Assembly: GCA_947304155.1 (NCBI GenBank)
Contig: CAMZAD010000002.1
Location: 152,647 to 216,646, forward strand
From: an uncultured Candidatus Saccharibacteria bacterium
Lineage (GTDB): Bacteria > Patescibacteriota > Saccharimonadia > Saccharimonadales > Saccharimonadaceae
Direction of reading: 5' to 3'
Length of the DNA stretch: 64,000 nucleotides
Positions 9,238 to 21,453 of the stretch are shown here, one piece after another. The notes beneath the pieces are model-generated. The model did no database searches and was not told the origin of the DNA. It worked only from the letters and a program-made list of their open reading frames with translations. The number at the start of each line of letters is the position of its first letter. Position 1 is the stretch's first letter. The translations under genes and the position numbers were made by a program.

Positions 9238-9430
9238 ATTTTTATTGTAGCATAAAACTCATGGGAATTCTTAAGAATATTAGAAAGTTGAATTACCCCT
9301 GTAGAACCGAACGAAAATCGCAAAAACCGAACAAGAAATAAAATTGAATAAAATAAAATGGTAGCCGAGTCAAGCTTGAAAAATGTGGAAAACTCCAGAA
9401 ATAAAAACATAAATTTTTTGAAAAACAATA

Positions 9431-9458
9431 TTGACATTGATACGGCTAATGCTAAAAT
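9431..9458 (+). promoter_or_regulatory. Promoter TTGACA-16nt-(TGc)TAAAAT
   Basis: -35 9431-9436, -10 9453-9458. Confidence 0.7.
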
Positions 9459-9464
9459 TAAAGT

Positions 9465-9604
9465 AAGATTTGAACAAACGTTGAAAGATGTCCAAATCTA
9501 AACAATCCGGGTGGAGTGTGAAGTTACTTTGGGAGAACCCCGCCTAGAAATTAAAAAAAGAAGGTCAAAATACGCCCGCTCTTGTGGCGTATTTTTATTT
9601 TTTG
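9465..9604 (+). ncRNA. Candidate structured ncRNA, ~140 nt
   Basis: Own promoter; stem 9466-9472/9493-9499; terminator AAAATACGCC/GGCGTATTTT plus T-rich tract at 9567-9604; no convincing ORF. Confidence 0.5.
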
Positions 9605-9666
9605 TGCTAAAATACTCTCATGGAGCTGTAGCCCTATGGCTCTCATTGCCAGCATTTAACAGATTT

Positions 9667-9740
9667 GGCGCTGTGGCGGAGTGGTTACGCAGAGGTCTGC
9701 AAAACCTTGTACACCGGTTCAATTCCGGTCGGCGCCTCCA
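9667..9740 (+). tRNA. tRNA-Cys (GCA)
   Basis: Cloverleaf, anticodon GCA, CCA encoded. Confidence 0.92.
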
Positions 9741-9897
9741 AAATTCTTGCTAAAATCGGATCTTTTGAATTTTTCGGCGCTCGCTCGGTCAATAACCGCG
9801 CTTCGCTTCGAGAAAATCCAAAATCTCTCGATTTTATCAAAGAATTTAAAGTGAAGCCCGTTCGCCTCTTGGGACGCGTCGAGCTGAACGAAGTGAA

Positions 9898-9982
9898 GCC
9901 CGAATGGCGGAATTGGTATACGCGTTCGACTTAAAATCGAATGGAGAAATCCATATGGGTTCAAGTCCCATTTCGGGCACCA
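9898..9982 (+). tRNA. tRNA-Leu (TAA)
   Basis: GCCCGAA/TTCGGGC acceptor, loop ACTTAAAAT, variable arm, CCA encoded. Confidence 0.92.
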
Positions 9983-10044
9983 CCTTAACAAAATTACAAA
10001 ACCAGTTGAAAAATAAAATAATTTTGTTATAATAGTCATTAGTT

Positions 10045-10121
10045 GCGAGCGTAGCTCAGTTGTTTAGAGCGCTTCCTTGCCAAGGAAGAGGTCGAGAGTT
10101 AGAGTCTCTTCGCTCGCACCA
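10045..10121 (+). tRNA. tRNA-Gly (GCC)
   Basis: GCGAGCG/CGCTCGC acceptor, loop TTGCCAA, CCA encoded. Confidence 0.93.
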
Positions 10122-10130
10122 TCAAAAATT

Positions 10131-10153
10131 AAACGCCTTTGGCGTTATTTTTT
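10131..10153 (+). terminator. Terminator after the tRNA cluster
   Basis: AAACGCC-ttt-GGCGTT then T-rich tract. Confidence 0.7.
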
Positions 10154-10178
10154 GTGTTTGAAATGGTATAATAACCAT

Positions 10179-11843
10179 ATGGGTTTAATGAATTTCCTAA
10201 AGAACAAAAATAAGCAGGAGCAAGCCAATACTGGCGCTACCGGTTCTGACTGGGACAATCTTCAGGAAGTTCCTTTTAATGACGAAACCGTAAAAAACCC
10301 TGAAGCAAGGGAATATGCAGATAAGCTTTCTCGTCAAGAGAAAAAACTAGCTAATGTAATTTTGTATAATAACCCAAAACTCTTTGCTGAGGCAGTTCCA
10401 GATCTAACTAATGAAAGTGTTTTAACGGTCTATGATAAGCTTAACTTTGGTCAGTTTGATGAGCAAGCTCAAAAAGAAGCATTATTATGGATAAAAACTT
10501 ACACCCAAAAAACACCGGACATGGTCTTAAATGACATTTCCGAATCAGAGGGCGAAGCAATGTTGCTTTCATATTTTACGGATGCCAGTTTAGAAAATCT
10601 TCAACCGGCTAGTATTGATACCTTCTTGCAGAAGTATCCTACTCCAGCTGATTTTGAAGCCGAGGAACAGGAATTATTAAAACAAGCTCGCGGTGCCAAC
10701 TTCTCGCCAGAAGCCTTCGCCAAATATTCGGCCGACATTACTGAATTTAAGCAAAAAATCTACGGCAAGCGCCAAGAGTATTATGACACCCTAAAATCAC
10801 TTAAAGAAAAGGCCAAAGAAAACCAGCTCGTGCCAGAAAAAGTTGACGTTTTTTATGTTAATGACGCCGAGCGTAGGGAATTTCTTGATAATGGCGTAGT
10901 TGAAGGTGATCCATATCTCTGGGGAGGTAGCGAATACCAGCTCGTTCCAGGCGCGCTTGAAGAGTTGGGTCTCGCTCCGGAATATAAAGTATCTGTCGCT
11001 AATGCCGAGATTGCCTTCTCAAAGGTTTATGAGGTCAACGCTGACCGCCCTGCTGTTACGGCTTATGTTAAGACCGAAAAAGGTATAAAGATTTGTACAT
11101 ATTATCGCAGTAACTCACAAGGTGTTTGGCGCCTATTGCCAGATTATATACCGCCATTTCCAGAAAAACCAGCTGGCTATTGTGGCAAGGGCTACTCTGA
11201 AGAAAGTCTTAATCTTCCAACCGAAATTCAGTCTGCGCTTGAGACTGTTAATGGTCAGCCACATGCTAAGCTTGAAGAAGTACAATCTAGATTTGCCTTC
11301 TTTGGTACAGCAAAAAGATATGATAATGTGAAAGATTATCTTGATGCACAACAAAAGCACACGTTTAGGGGTGATTTTTATAAAGAGACATCACATGAGC
11401 CAATTCTAAACCTTGGCCATACTCTAGATAAGCCAAATCCAGATACTCTTGCACTAGAAGGTAATATTGGGCCAGATTTTACAATGCGATCGGATTATAC
11501 TTATGAGAATTATCATAATATTTATGGGCTAGTTGCTTATGAGCACTTTCCGTCTGAAGACAAAAAGTATGTCTATACAATGAACCATGATACTCAGGGG
11601 CGTGTCTGGCTTGGTGGAATTGAGGCAAGAACCAAACTAAACTCGTATGGCCTACATACTGAATGGGTTTCACCAGGGGCTTACGCTACTCCGCTATATG
11701 AATATGACAATCAAACTGGTGGATATGGAGATAATACAGATATGCGCGGCGGCTATGTTTGTATGTGGAATAATTATCTAAGTAAAACGCCATTAATTCA
11801 AAGATATCTTAACTCAGTGAATAATATGTGGAAAGACGATTAG
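10179..11843 (+). CDS. Hypothetical protein, 554 aa
   Basis: ATG is 6 nt after TATAAT (10167-10172); the upstream ORF extension overlaps tRNA-Gly. Confidence 0.8.
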   Translation: MGLMNFLKNKNKQEQANTGATGSDWDNLQEVPFNDETVKNPEAREYADKLSRQEKKLANVILYNNPKLFAEAVPDLTNESVLTVYDKLNFGQFDEQAQKEALLWIKTYTQKTPDMVLNDISESEGEAMLLSYFTDASLENLQPASIDTFLQKYPTPADFEAEEQELLKQARGANFSPEAFAKYSADITEFKQKIYGKRQEYYDTLKSLKEKAKENQLVPEKVDVFYVNDAERREFLDNGVVEGDPYLWGGSEYQLVPGALEELGLAPEYKVSVANAEIAFSKVYEVNADRPAVTAYVKTEKGIKICTYYRSNSQGVWRLLPDYIPPFPEKPAGYCGKGYSEESLNLPTEIQSALETVNGQPHAKLEEVQSRFAFFGTAKRYDNVKDYLDAQQKHTFRGDFYKETSHEPILNLGHTLDKPNPDTLALEGNIGPDFTMRSDYTYENYHNIYGLVAYEHFPSEDKKYVYTMNHDTQGRVWLGGIEARTKLNSYGLHTEWVSPGAYATPLYEYDNQTGGYGDNTDMRGGYVCMWNNYLSKTPLIQRYLNSVNNMWKDD

Positions 11844-11893
11844 CTCCATATATTGGTCTTGACTTTTTATAAGACCTTTTATATAATCAAAAT

Positions 11894-11956
11894 ATCACAA
11901 TTATTTGTGCCACCAGAGGCCTGCTAACCCCCCTTAGCGGGCCTCTGGTGGTTTTT
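11894..11956 (+). ncRNA. Candidate ~60-nt hairpin sRNA
   Basis: TTGACT (11859-11864)-17-TATAAT (11882-11887); 18-bp stem CCACCAGAGGCCTGCTAA-cccccc-TTAGCGGGCCTCTGGTGG then T5. Confidence 0.55.
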
Positions 11957-12074
11957 GTATTCAGTAAAATTCTTTAAGATAAAGCAGTCAGATAATTAAG
12001 ATAAAAACCGAAAGCGAAATAGTAAAAACCTAAAAAATATGATACTATAGAAGAGTAAATAAAAGGAGAAAAAA

Positions 12075-12695
12075 ATGCCAATTTGGTTAATTGTAACCAT
12101 CGCTGTAGTAGTACTCTTGGTCATTATAGTGATTGTTACTTATAACGGATTAGTAAAACTTAACGAACGCGTTGAGGAATCCTGGTCTGACATTACGGTC
12201 CAATTGAAACGCCGTGCAGATCTTATTCCAAACCTCGTTGAAGTCGTTAAGGGTTACGCAAAGCACGAAACAGAAGCTATCAAACAAGTTTCTGAAGCAC
12301 GTGCAAAGATGATGGGCGCACGCTCAGTCGCACAAACTGCTGAAGCAGATCGTAGCTTCATGGGTGCTCTCTCACGTATCATGGCAATCTCAGAGTCTTA
12401 TCCAGAACTCAAGGCAGATAAGAACTTCCAAGATTTGACCGCAAAACTTACTGATACTGAGGATAAAATCCAAGCAGCTCGCCGCTTCTACAATGCTGGC
12501 GTTAAAGAGTTCAATACCAAGGTTAAACTCTTCCCAACCAACTTAATTAACTCAATGTTCCTCCACTTCAAGGTTCGTGAATATTACGAAGTTGATGATG
12601 AAGAAGCAAAGCGCATTGACAAAGCTCCTACAGTAAAATTCTCAGATGATGAGAAGAAGACTGAAGAAAAAGCTGAAGAAAAGAAAGAAGCTTAA
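12075..12695 (+). CDS. lemA: LemA family protein
   Basis: N-terminal TM; NGLVKLNERVEESWSDITVQLKRRADLIPNLVEVVKGYA. Confidence 0.92.
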   Translation: MPIWLIVTIAVVVLLVIIVIVTYNGLVKLNERVEESWSDITVQLKRRADLIPNLVEVVKGYAKHETEAIKQVSEARAKMMGARSVAQTAEADRSFMGALSRIMAISESYPELKADKNFQDLTAKLTDTEDKIQAARRFYNAGVKEFNTKVKLFPTNLINSMFLHFKVREYYEVDDEEAKRIDKAPTVKFSDDEKKTEEKAEEKKEA

Positions 12696-12699
12696 CTTC

Positions 12700-13549
12700 A
12701 TGTATAAGCAAATCGCAGCCAACAAACGTAATACAATCTTTATAATCCTCGGATTTATTGTTTTTATTGCCGCGTTCGGCTGCGTTTTTGCCTATGCTTT
12801 CAATGACTGGTCCGTAGCGATTTACGTGCTAGTCATTGCCAGCATATATGCTGTTATTCAATACTTCCTCTCGGCTCGTCTCGCCGTGATGATGACCGGC
12901 GCGAAGGAAATTGAACGTTCCGATAACCGCAGATTATATACTATTGTTGAAAATCTTAGTATTACCACTGGTCTGCCGATGCCAAAGGTTTATATTATTG
13001 ATGATCCAGCGCCAAATGCCTTTGCCACGGGCCGCGACCCAAAGCATGCTCTTGTCGCTGCAACTACTGGTTTGCTTGATATCATGGATGATAATGAACT
13101 TACCGCTGTGATGGCACACGAAATGTCTCACGTCCAAAACTATGATATCCGTGTTTCTTTGATTGTCTTTGGTCTCGTCTGCGTAATCGGCTTCATCTCT
13201 GACATTGGTATTAGAATGATGGTCCGCGGTAAAGATGATGACCGCTCTCCAGTTGGCTTCATTATCATCTTAATTACTAGTATTTTAGCTCCAATCGCTG
13301 CCTCTTTGGCGCAACTCGCGGTCTCTCGCCAACGTGAATACCTGGCCGATATTTCTGCTGTGAAAATTACTCGCTACCCAGAGGGGATGATTAACGCACT
13401 TAAGAAACTTGACGAGCACTCTCGTCCAATGAAACGCCAAAACTCTGCTACTAGCGCAATGTATATTAATAATCCGCTCAAAAAAGGCTTTATCTCAAGC
13501 TTGTTCAGCACCCATCCTCCAATTGAAGCACGTATAGAAAGGCTTGAAA

Positions 13550-13569
<20 letters not shown>
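12700..13569 (+). CDS. htpX: M48 family metalloprotease, HtpX-like
   Basis: AVMAHEMSHVQNYDI; TM segments; follows lemA. Confidence 0.92.
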
Positions 13570-16712
<3,143 letters not shown>

Positions 16713-16742
16713 ACATAAACGTTTCTATGGTATAATAAACCT

Positions 16743-18044
16743 ATGGAAAAAGAGTTTACGATTAATGGGATTAAGGCTCGACAAATTCTAGATAGTCGAG
16801 GCAATCCAACCGTGGAAGCTGACGTATTCTTGTCTAGCGGACACGTCGGGCGGGCAATCGTTCCAAGTGGAGCAAGCACCGGGTCAGGCGAGGCACTCGA
16901 GCTTAGAGATGGCGACCCTGCTTACTACGGCGGCAAAGGCGTCCTAAAAGCTGTTTGGAATGTCAACAGCAAGATTCGTGACGTGCTTGTTGGAAATACT
17001 GCCGAACAACGCGCAGTCGACCGTATGATGCTTGAGCTCGATGGCACCGACAATAAATCAAATCTTGGCGCCAATGCAATTCTTGCTGTCTCAATGGCAA
17101 CCGCTAAAGCTATGGCAAAGGCCAATGGTCTTCACTTCTATGAATATGTCGCAAGACTTGCCGGAACCGAAGATGAAATGTGCTTGCCAATGCCAATGAT
17201 GAATGTGATGAATGGCGGCGCACACGCTGACTGGTCTACTGATTTTCAGGAATACATGATTATTCCAAACGGCGCAGATAATATTAATGATGCTATCCGT
17301 ATGGGTGCTGAAGTCTTCCATAATTTGAAGGCAGTCTTGAAAGAAAAAGGCTACGTTACAACCGTTGGTGATGAAGGTGGCTATGCTCCACGCGTCCACG
17401 ACGGTAACAACGAACCGCTCGAATGTATTCGCCAAGCAATCTTAAAAGCTGGCTACCGTCCTGGTGACGACATTTCGATTGCAATGGACGTTGCTTCAAG
17501 TGAATTTTATGAAGGCGACCACTATACTTTGAAAACTAATGGCGACTGGAAATCTTCAGAAGACCTAATTAACTGGTATACCTGGATTATCGAGAACTAT
17601 CCTGTCGTATCAATCGAAGATGGCCTCGCTGAAAGCGACTGGGAAGGCTGGAAGAATTTGACTAGCCGTCTTGGCGCTAGACTTCAACTTGTCGGTGATG
17701 ACTTATTTGTCACGAACACTAAACTTCTCGCACGCGGTATCGACGAAAAAGCTGGTAACGCAATCTTGATTAAGCCAAACCAAATCGGCACCTTATCTGA
17801 AACTATCGACGCCGTGAACCTCGCAAAGAAAAATGGCTTTAATACCGTCATGTCTCACCGTTCTGGTGAATCAGAAGATAATTCAATTGCACATCTCGCA
17901 GTTGGTCTTGGCACTGGCCAAATCAAAACTGGTTCACTTTCTCGCTCTGAACGCATCGCAAAATACAACGAGTTGATGCGTATCGCTGAAGGTAACTCAA
18001 CCCTCGGCCTCTATAATCCGTTTAAAAAATCTAATAATAATTAA
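16743..18044 (+). CDS. eno: Enolase
   Basis: [27 protein letters not shown]; leaderless start. Confidence 0.97.
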   Translation: MEKEFTINGIKARQILDSRGNPTVEADVFLSSGHVGRAIVPSGASTGSGEALELRDGDPAYYGGKGVLKAVWNVNSKIRDVLVGNTAEQRAVDRMMLELDGTDNKSNLGANAILAVSMATAKAMAKANGLHFYEYVARLAGTEDEMCLPMPMMNVMNGGAHADWSTDFQEYMIIPNGADNINDAIRMGAEVFHNLKAVLKEKGYVTTVGDEGGYAPRVHDGNNEPLECIRQAILKAGYRPGDDISIAMDVASSEFYEGDHYTLKTNGDWKSSEDLINWYTWIIENYPVVSIEDGLAESDWEGWKNLTSRLGARLQLVGDDLFVTNTKLLARGIDEKAGNAILIKPNQIGTLSETIDAVNLAKKNGFNTVMSHRSGESEDNSIAHLAVGLGTGQIKTGSLSRSERIAKYNELMRIAEGNSTLGLYNPFKKSNNN

Positions 18045-18059
18045 CAAGAAAGGAAATTT

Positions 18060-19472
18060 GTGGAAAATAATCCAAAACCAACCACAAATGGAGACGCTCC
18101 AGAAAAGCCTATCAATGATGAGCTTTCAAAGAAAATGGATGATCTCCTAAATGACACCGGCGCCGAAGCTCCTGTTGAAGTTGCTGCTGAGCCAGTCGTC
18201 GAAGCACCAGCCGAAGCTGCAGAAATTGAAACTCCAGCTGAAGCACCAGTAGAACCAGCTGCTGTAGTTGAGCCAGAAGTTAAATCAACCGAGCCAGTAA
18301 TTGTTGCAGAGTCAACTAGTGCTGCTCCAGTTGCCCCAGCTGCTCCAGTTAAGAAGAAAAAGAGTAAAAAAGGCCTCGTAATTGGCATTGTTGCTGGTTT
18401 ACTTGTTCTTGGTGGCGGTGGTACAGCTGCTGCATATATGATTTTAAATACCCCAGAGAACGTTGCACTTTCTGCAATCAGCAACCTCTTAAATACCAAA
18501 GATTTGACTATCAACGGTTCATTTGATCTCGTTCCAGCTGAAGATGCTGGTATGCCATTTGATTCTGCTAGAATCACCCTTAATACTTCAAATGACAAAG
18601 ACACTCAAAACAGTACAACCGCTTCGCTTAGTGTCGTAATGGGTGAGAAATCAATCGATATCTCACTTGGTACCGTTGTAATCAAAGATTACACCATGTA
18701 CTTTAAGCTCAGTGGTATTAAAGATGCCTTCAATACTGCAATCTCTGCTCTTGGCATTGAAAGTAGCCTCGGTTCTTATAAAACCACTCTCGAAAACACC
18801 ATTGGTCAGATTGATGATGTTTGGTGGAAGATTAATATTCCAGAGCTTATCGATATGATGGGCACTGGCAGTGAAGCAACCGAAGCTAAAAAGGCTTACA
18901 ACTGTGTGGTCGACGTCCTCGACAAAGCTAAAGCTCAAGACAATAAGATGGCTGACTACTACAAGAAAAACGCTTTCGTGACTCTCAAGAAATATGAAGG
19001 TGGTAAACAGTTTAGTACTAAAGGCACCCCATATACTATGACAATCAATACCGAGAAGCTTGCAAACTTCTACAATGATGTAATTGATAACGCAACCACC
19101 GACCTCGGTCTCAGCGATTGTTTCAAAGACATCAGCTCTGTTGATGTTAAAACCACTACTGAGAAACTTAACAAAGAACATTTTGATAAAATCTTTGCAA
19201 ACTTCCCGGATATGGTTGCAACAATCGATGGTATCTTCAGTCACGAACTTACTGGTATCTACCTCGATAAAACCGACGAACTCTATAGCGGTAACCTCAC
19301 TTTGAAGTTCAGCAAGACTAGTGGCAGCATCTCTGCTCCAAGCGATTCAAAGAGTGTGGTAAATCTCATTCAGATTCTCACTACCGCAGTTTCAAAGCTC
19401 TACAGTGCTCCATATAGCACTAACCCAAGCAATCTAGTTGATTATCCAACCTCTTCATTGCTCCGAATCTAA
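18060..19472 (+). CDS. Membrane-anchored protein with acidic Ala/Pro/Glu-rich N-terminus
   Basis: GTG start with AAAGG SD; KKKKSKKGLVIGIVAGLLVLGGGGTAAAYMIL TM; extracytoplasmic domain. Confidence 0.75.
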   Translation: MENNPKPTTNGDAPEKPINDELSKKMDDLLNDTGAEAPVEVAAEPVVEAPAEAAEIETPAEAPVEPAAVVEPEVKSTEPVIVAESTSAAPVAPAAPVKKKKSKKGLVIGIVAGLLVLGGGGTAAAYMILNTPENVALSAISNLLNTKDLTINGSFDLVPAEDAGMPFDSARITLNTSNDKDTQNSTTASLSVVMGEKSIDISLGTVVIKDYTMYFKLSGIKDAFNTAISALGIESSLGSYKTTLENTIGQIDDVWWKINIPELIDMMGTGSEATEAKKAYNCVVDVLDKAKAQDNKMADYYKKNAFVTLKKYEGGKQFSTKGTPYTMTINTEKLANFYNDVIDNATTDLGLSDCFKDISSVDVKTTTEKLNKEHFDKIFANFPDMVATIDGIFSHELTGIYLDKTDELYSGNLTLKFSKTSGSISAPSDSKSVVNLIQILTTAVSKLYSAPYSTNPSNLVDYPTSSLLRI

Positions 19473-19485
19473 GGGAATCTATGAA

Positions 19486-19518
19486 AAGTCGGCCGCATAG
19501 GCCGATTTTTCTTTTTTG
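19486..19518 (+). terminator. Rho-independent terminator
   Basis: AGTCGGCC..GGCCGATTTTTCTTTTTT. Confidence 0.75.
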
Positions 19519-19540
19519 TAAAATATTATATAATATAAAC

Positions 19541-20821
19541 ATGAATGAAGCTCTGAAAATGAAATTAAAAACCTTGCCGAGTGCGCCAGGGGTTTATTTT
19601 CATAAGAACGAAGCTGGCGAAATTATCTATGTTGGCAAGGCAGCGGTTCTAAAAAATCGTGTGCGCCAATATTTTCAGAAGTCTGATAAAGACGCTAAAA
19701 CTGAGGCGCTTGTAGCTGAAATTTTTGACACGGATTGGATTGTAGTTGATACCGAGATGGACGCGCTCTTTTTAGAGTCGGAAATGATTAAGCGCTACAT
19801 GCCGAAGTGGAATATCTTGCTCCGTGACGATAAAACCGTATCTTATGTTCGCATTGATTTGAAATCTGAAGTGCCATATGTCACGATTACGCGCAATCCA
19901 GAAGGGGATGACGCAACTTACGTCGGCCCATTTTATGCTAAAAACACGGTTGCAACCGCTTTGAAGATTTTACGCCGCATTTTCCCATATTACATCAAGC
20001 CATACGACGGCAAACGAAATCTTGATACTGACCTTGGTCTCACTCCAGGTATTGAAATTGGCGCTACTACGCCTGCCGAGTATAAACGCAGTCTTCGTCG
20101 TATGATTCGCTATCTTAATGGCGAGCGCAAGGAACTCTTAGTTGACCTTGAAAAACAGATGAAAGAAGCCGCGGCAGAGAATCGCTATGAAGAAGCGGCC
20201 GTTCTTCGCAACCAACTCTTTGGCTTGAAAGATTTGCGTAAGAAAATCGTCTTTTCAGATAAAGAATTCATGGATATTTCAAACGACCAGGCTCTAAGAG
20301 AGCTTCAGAAAATCTTAAATCTTGAAAACCCACCAAAACGTATCGAAGGCTATGATATTTCACATCAATCTGGACTTGATGTTGTAGCTTCAATGGTGGT
20401 GTTTGTAAATGGCGCTTCCGATCGCGCTGAATATCGCAAGTTTAAATTAAGAAATCAGAGAAATGATGACCCAGCTAATATGCGTGAGGTGATTGGGCGC
20501 AGAATTAAACATACTGAATGGGAATATCCAAGCCTAGTCTTGCTTGATGGTGGTGCGGCCCAAATCTCAGCTGTTTATGATATGTTAAAACCACTAAATA
20601 TCCCGGTTGTTTCTCGTAATAAATCTGGCGACCACACCAGAAATAGTGATGTAAATTTGATTATCCCGCACGAAAACCAGGCTGGCGAACTAGAATTCGA
20701 ATCAGTAGAATTTAGTAATGAAAGCCACGTCGCAAAACTGATTGCGCGCATCGACGAAGAATCGCACCGCTTCGCAATTACGTATCACCGCTTACTAAAA
20801 CGTAAAAATATGTTAAAATAA
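19541..20821 (+). CDS. uvrC: UvrC-like excinuclease subunit, short form
   Basis: GIY-YIG, UVR motif, UvrC RNase H-like region (GYDISHQSG, LVLLDGGAAQI); ends without an evident HhH2 domain. Confidence 0.88.
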   Translation: MNEALKMKLKTLPSAPGVYFHKNEAGEIIYVGKAAVLKNRVRQYFQKSDKDAKTEALVAEIFDTDWIVVDTEMDALFLESEMIKRYMPKWNILLRDDKTVSYVRIDLKSEVPYVTITRNPEGDDATYVGPFYAKNTVATALKILRRIFPYYIKPYDGKRNLDTDLGLTPGIEIGATTPAEYKRSLRRMIRYLNGERKELLVDLEKQMKEAAAENRYEEAAVLRNQLFGLKDLRKKIVFSDKEFMDISNDQALRELQKILNLENPPKRIEGYDISHQSGLDVVASMVVFVNGASDRAEYRKFKLRNQRNDDPANMREVIGRRIKHTEWEYPSLVLLDGGAAQISAVYDMLKPLNIPVVSRNKSGDHTRNSDVNLIIPHENQAGELEFESVEFSNESHVAKLIARIDEESHRFAITYHRLLKRKNMLK

Positions 20822-20828
20822 AATAGTT

Positions 20829-21191
20829 ATGATTAAAAAACAAATTCTAGTCTTCCTGCTCCGCTGGGCAGTCTCGAGCGTCGGTATGTGGGTTGTAATC
20901 AATCTTTTTGGTGTAATTGACGATGGTTCAATCAATCAATTCTGGTTCTACCTTGTTTCAGGCCTCGTTTTCTCATTAATTAACAGCATCGTTCGTCCGC
21001 TTGCAACTATGCTAAGCCTCCCGCTGATTATTCTTTCAATGGGAATCTTCACCTTCATTATCAACGTCGGTATGATGGCTCTAACCTTCTGGATTTTGCC
21101 AGGTGTCCATATTGGCTTCTGGGGTGCTTTGCTCGGCACGATTACTATGACAATCGTAAACAGCCTTGCGAATATGCTCCTTTCTATCTAG
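20829..21191 (+). CDS. Phage holin family IV-like membrane protein
   Basis: Four TM segments; NSIVRPLATMLSLPLIILSMGIFTFIINVGMMAL. Confidence 0.8.
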   Translation: MIKKQILVFLLRWAVSSVGMWVVINLFGVIDDGSINQFWFYLVSGLVFSLINSIVRPLATMLSLPLIILSMGIFTFIINVGMMALTFWILPGVHIGFWGALLGTITMTIVNSLANMLLSI

Positions 21192-21223
21192 ACAACGCTA
21201 AGAAAATACACTATAATTGAAAT

Positions 21224-21451
21224 ATGAATTTGGGAAATATTCTAGAAACTACTACATTAATTTCTGCGATTTTAAGTGTTCTCTTAATACTTTTGCAACA
21301 ACGTGGCGCTTCTCTTGGCGCTGGCTTTGGCGCAAGTGGTGAGCTCTATACAACCCGCCGCGGTCTCGACAAATCCCTCTTTAATGCAACAGTAATTATG
21401 GTACTCATTTTCGTCTTGTCGATTCTCGGACTTTTGTTAATTCCGGAGTAA
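21224..21451 (+). CDS. secG: Preprotein translocase subunit SecG
   Basis: LLILLQQRGASLGAGFGASGELYTTRRG; two TM; 75 aa. Confidence 0.87.
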   Translation: MNLGNILETTTLISAILSVLLILLQQRGASLGAGFGASGELYTTRRGLDKSLFNATVIMVLIFVLSILGLLLIPE

Positions 21452-21453
21452 AG

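Noticed and set aside
9511-9934. ORFs 9511-9753 and 9665-9934
   Set aside because: They overlap the terminator, tRNA-Cys and tRNA-Leu; no start signals or protein-like composition.
17091-17435. Antisense ORFs inside eno, ligA, typA, alaS and aminopeptidase genes
   Set aside because: They mirror codon structure of confidently identified genes and lack start signals.
20829-21191. Prophage signal from the holin-family protein
   Set aside because: The holin IV-like family is widespread in bacterial chromosomes; no other phage genes lie nearby.
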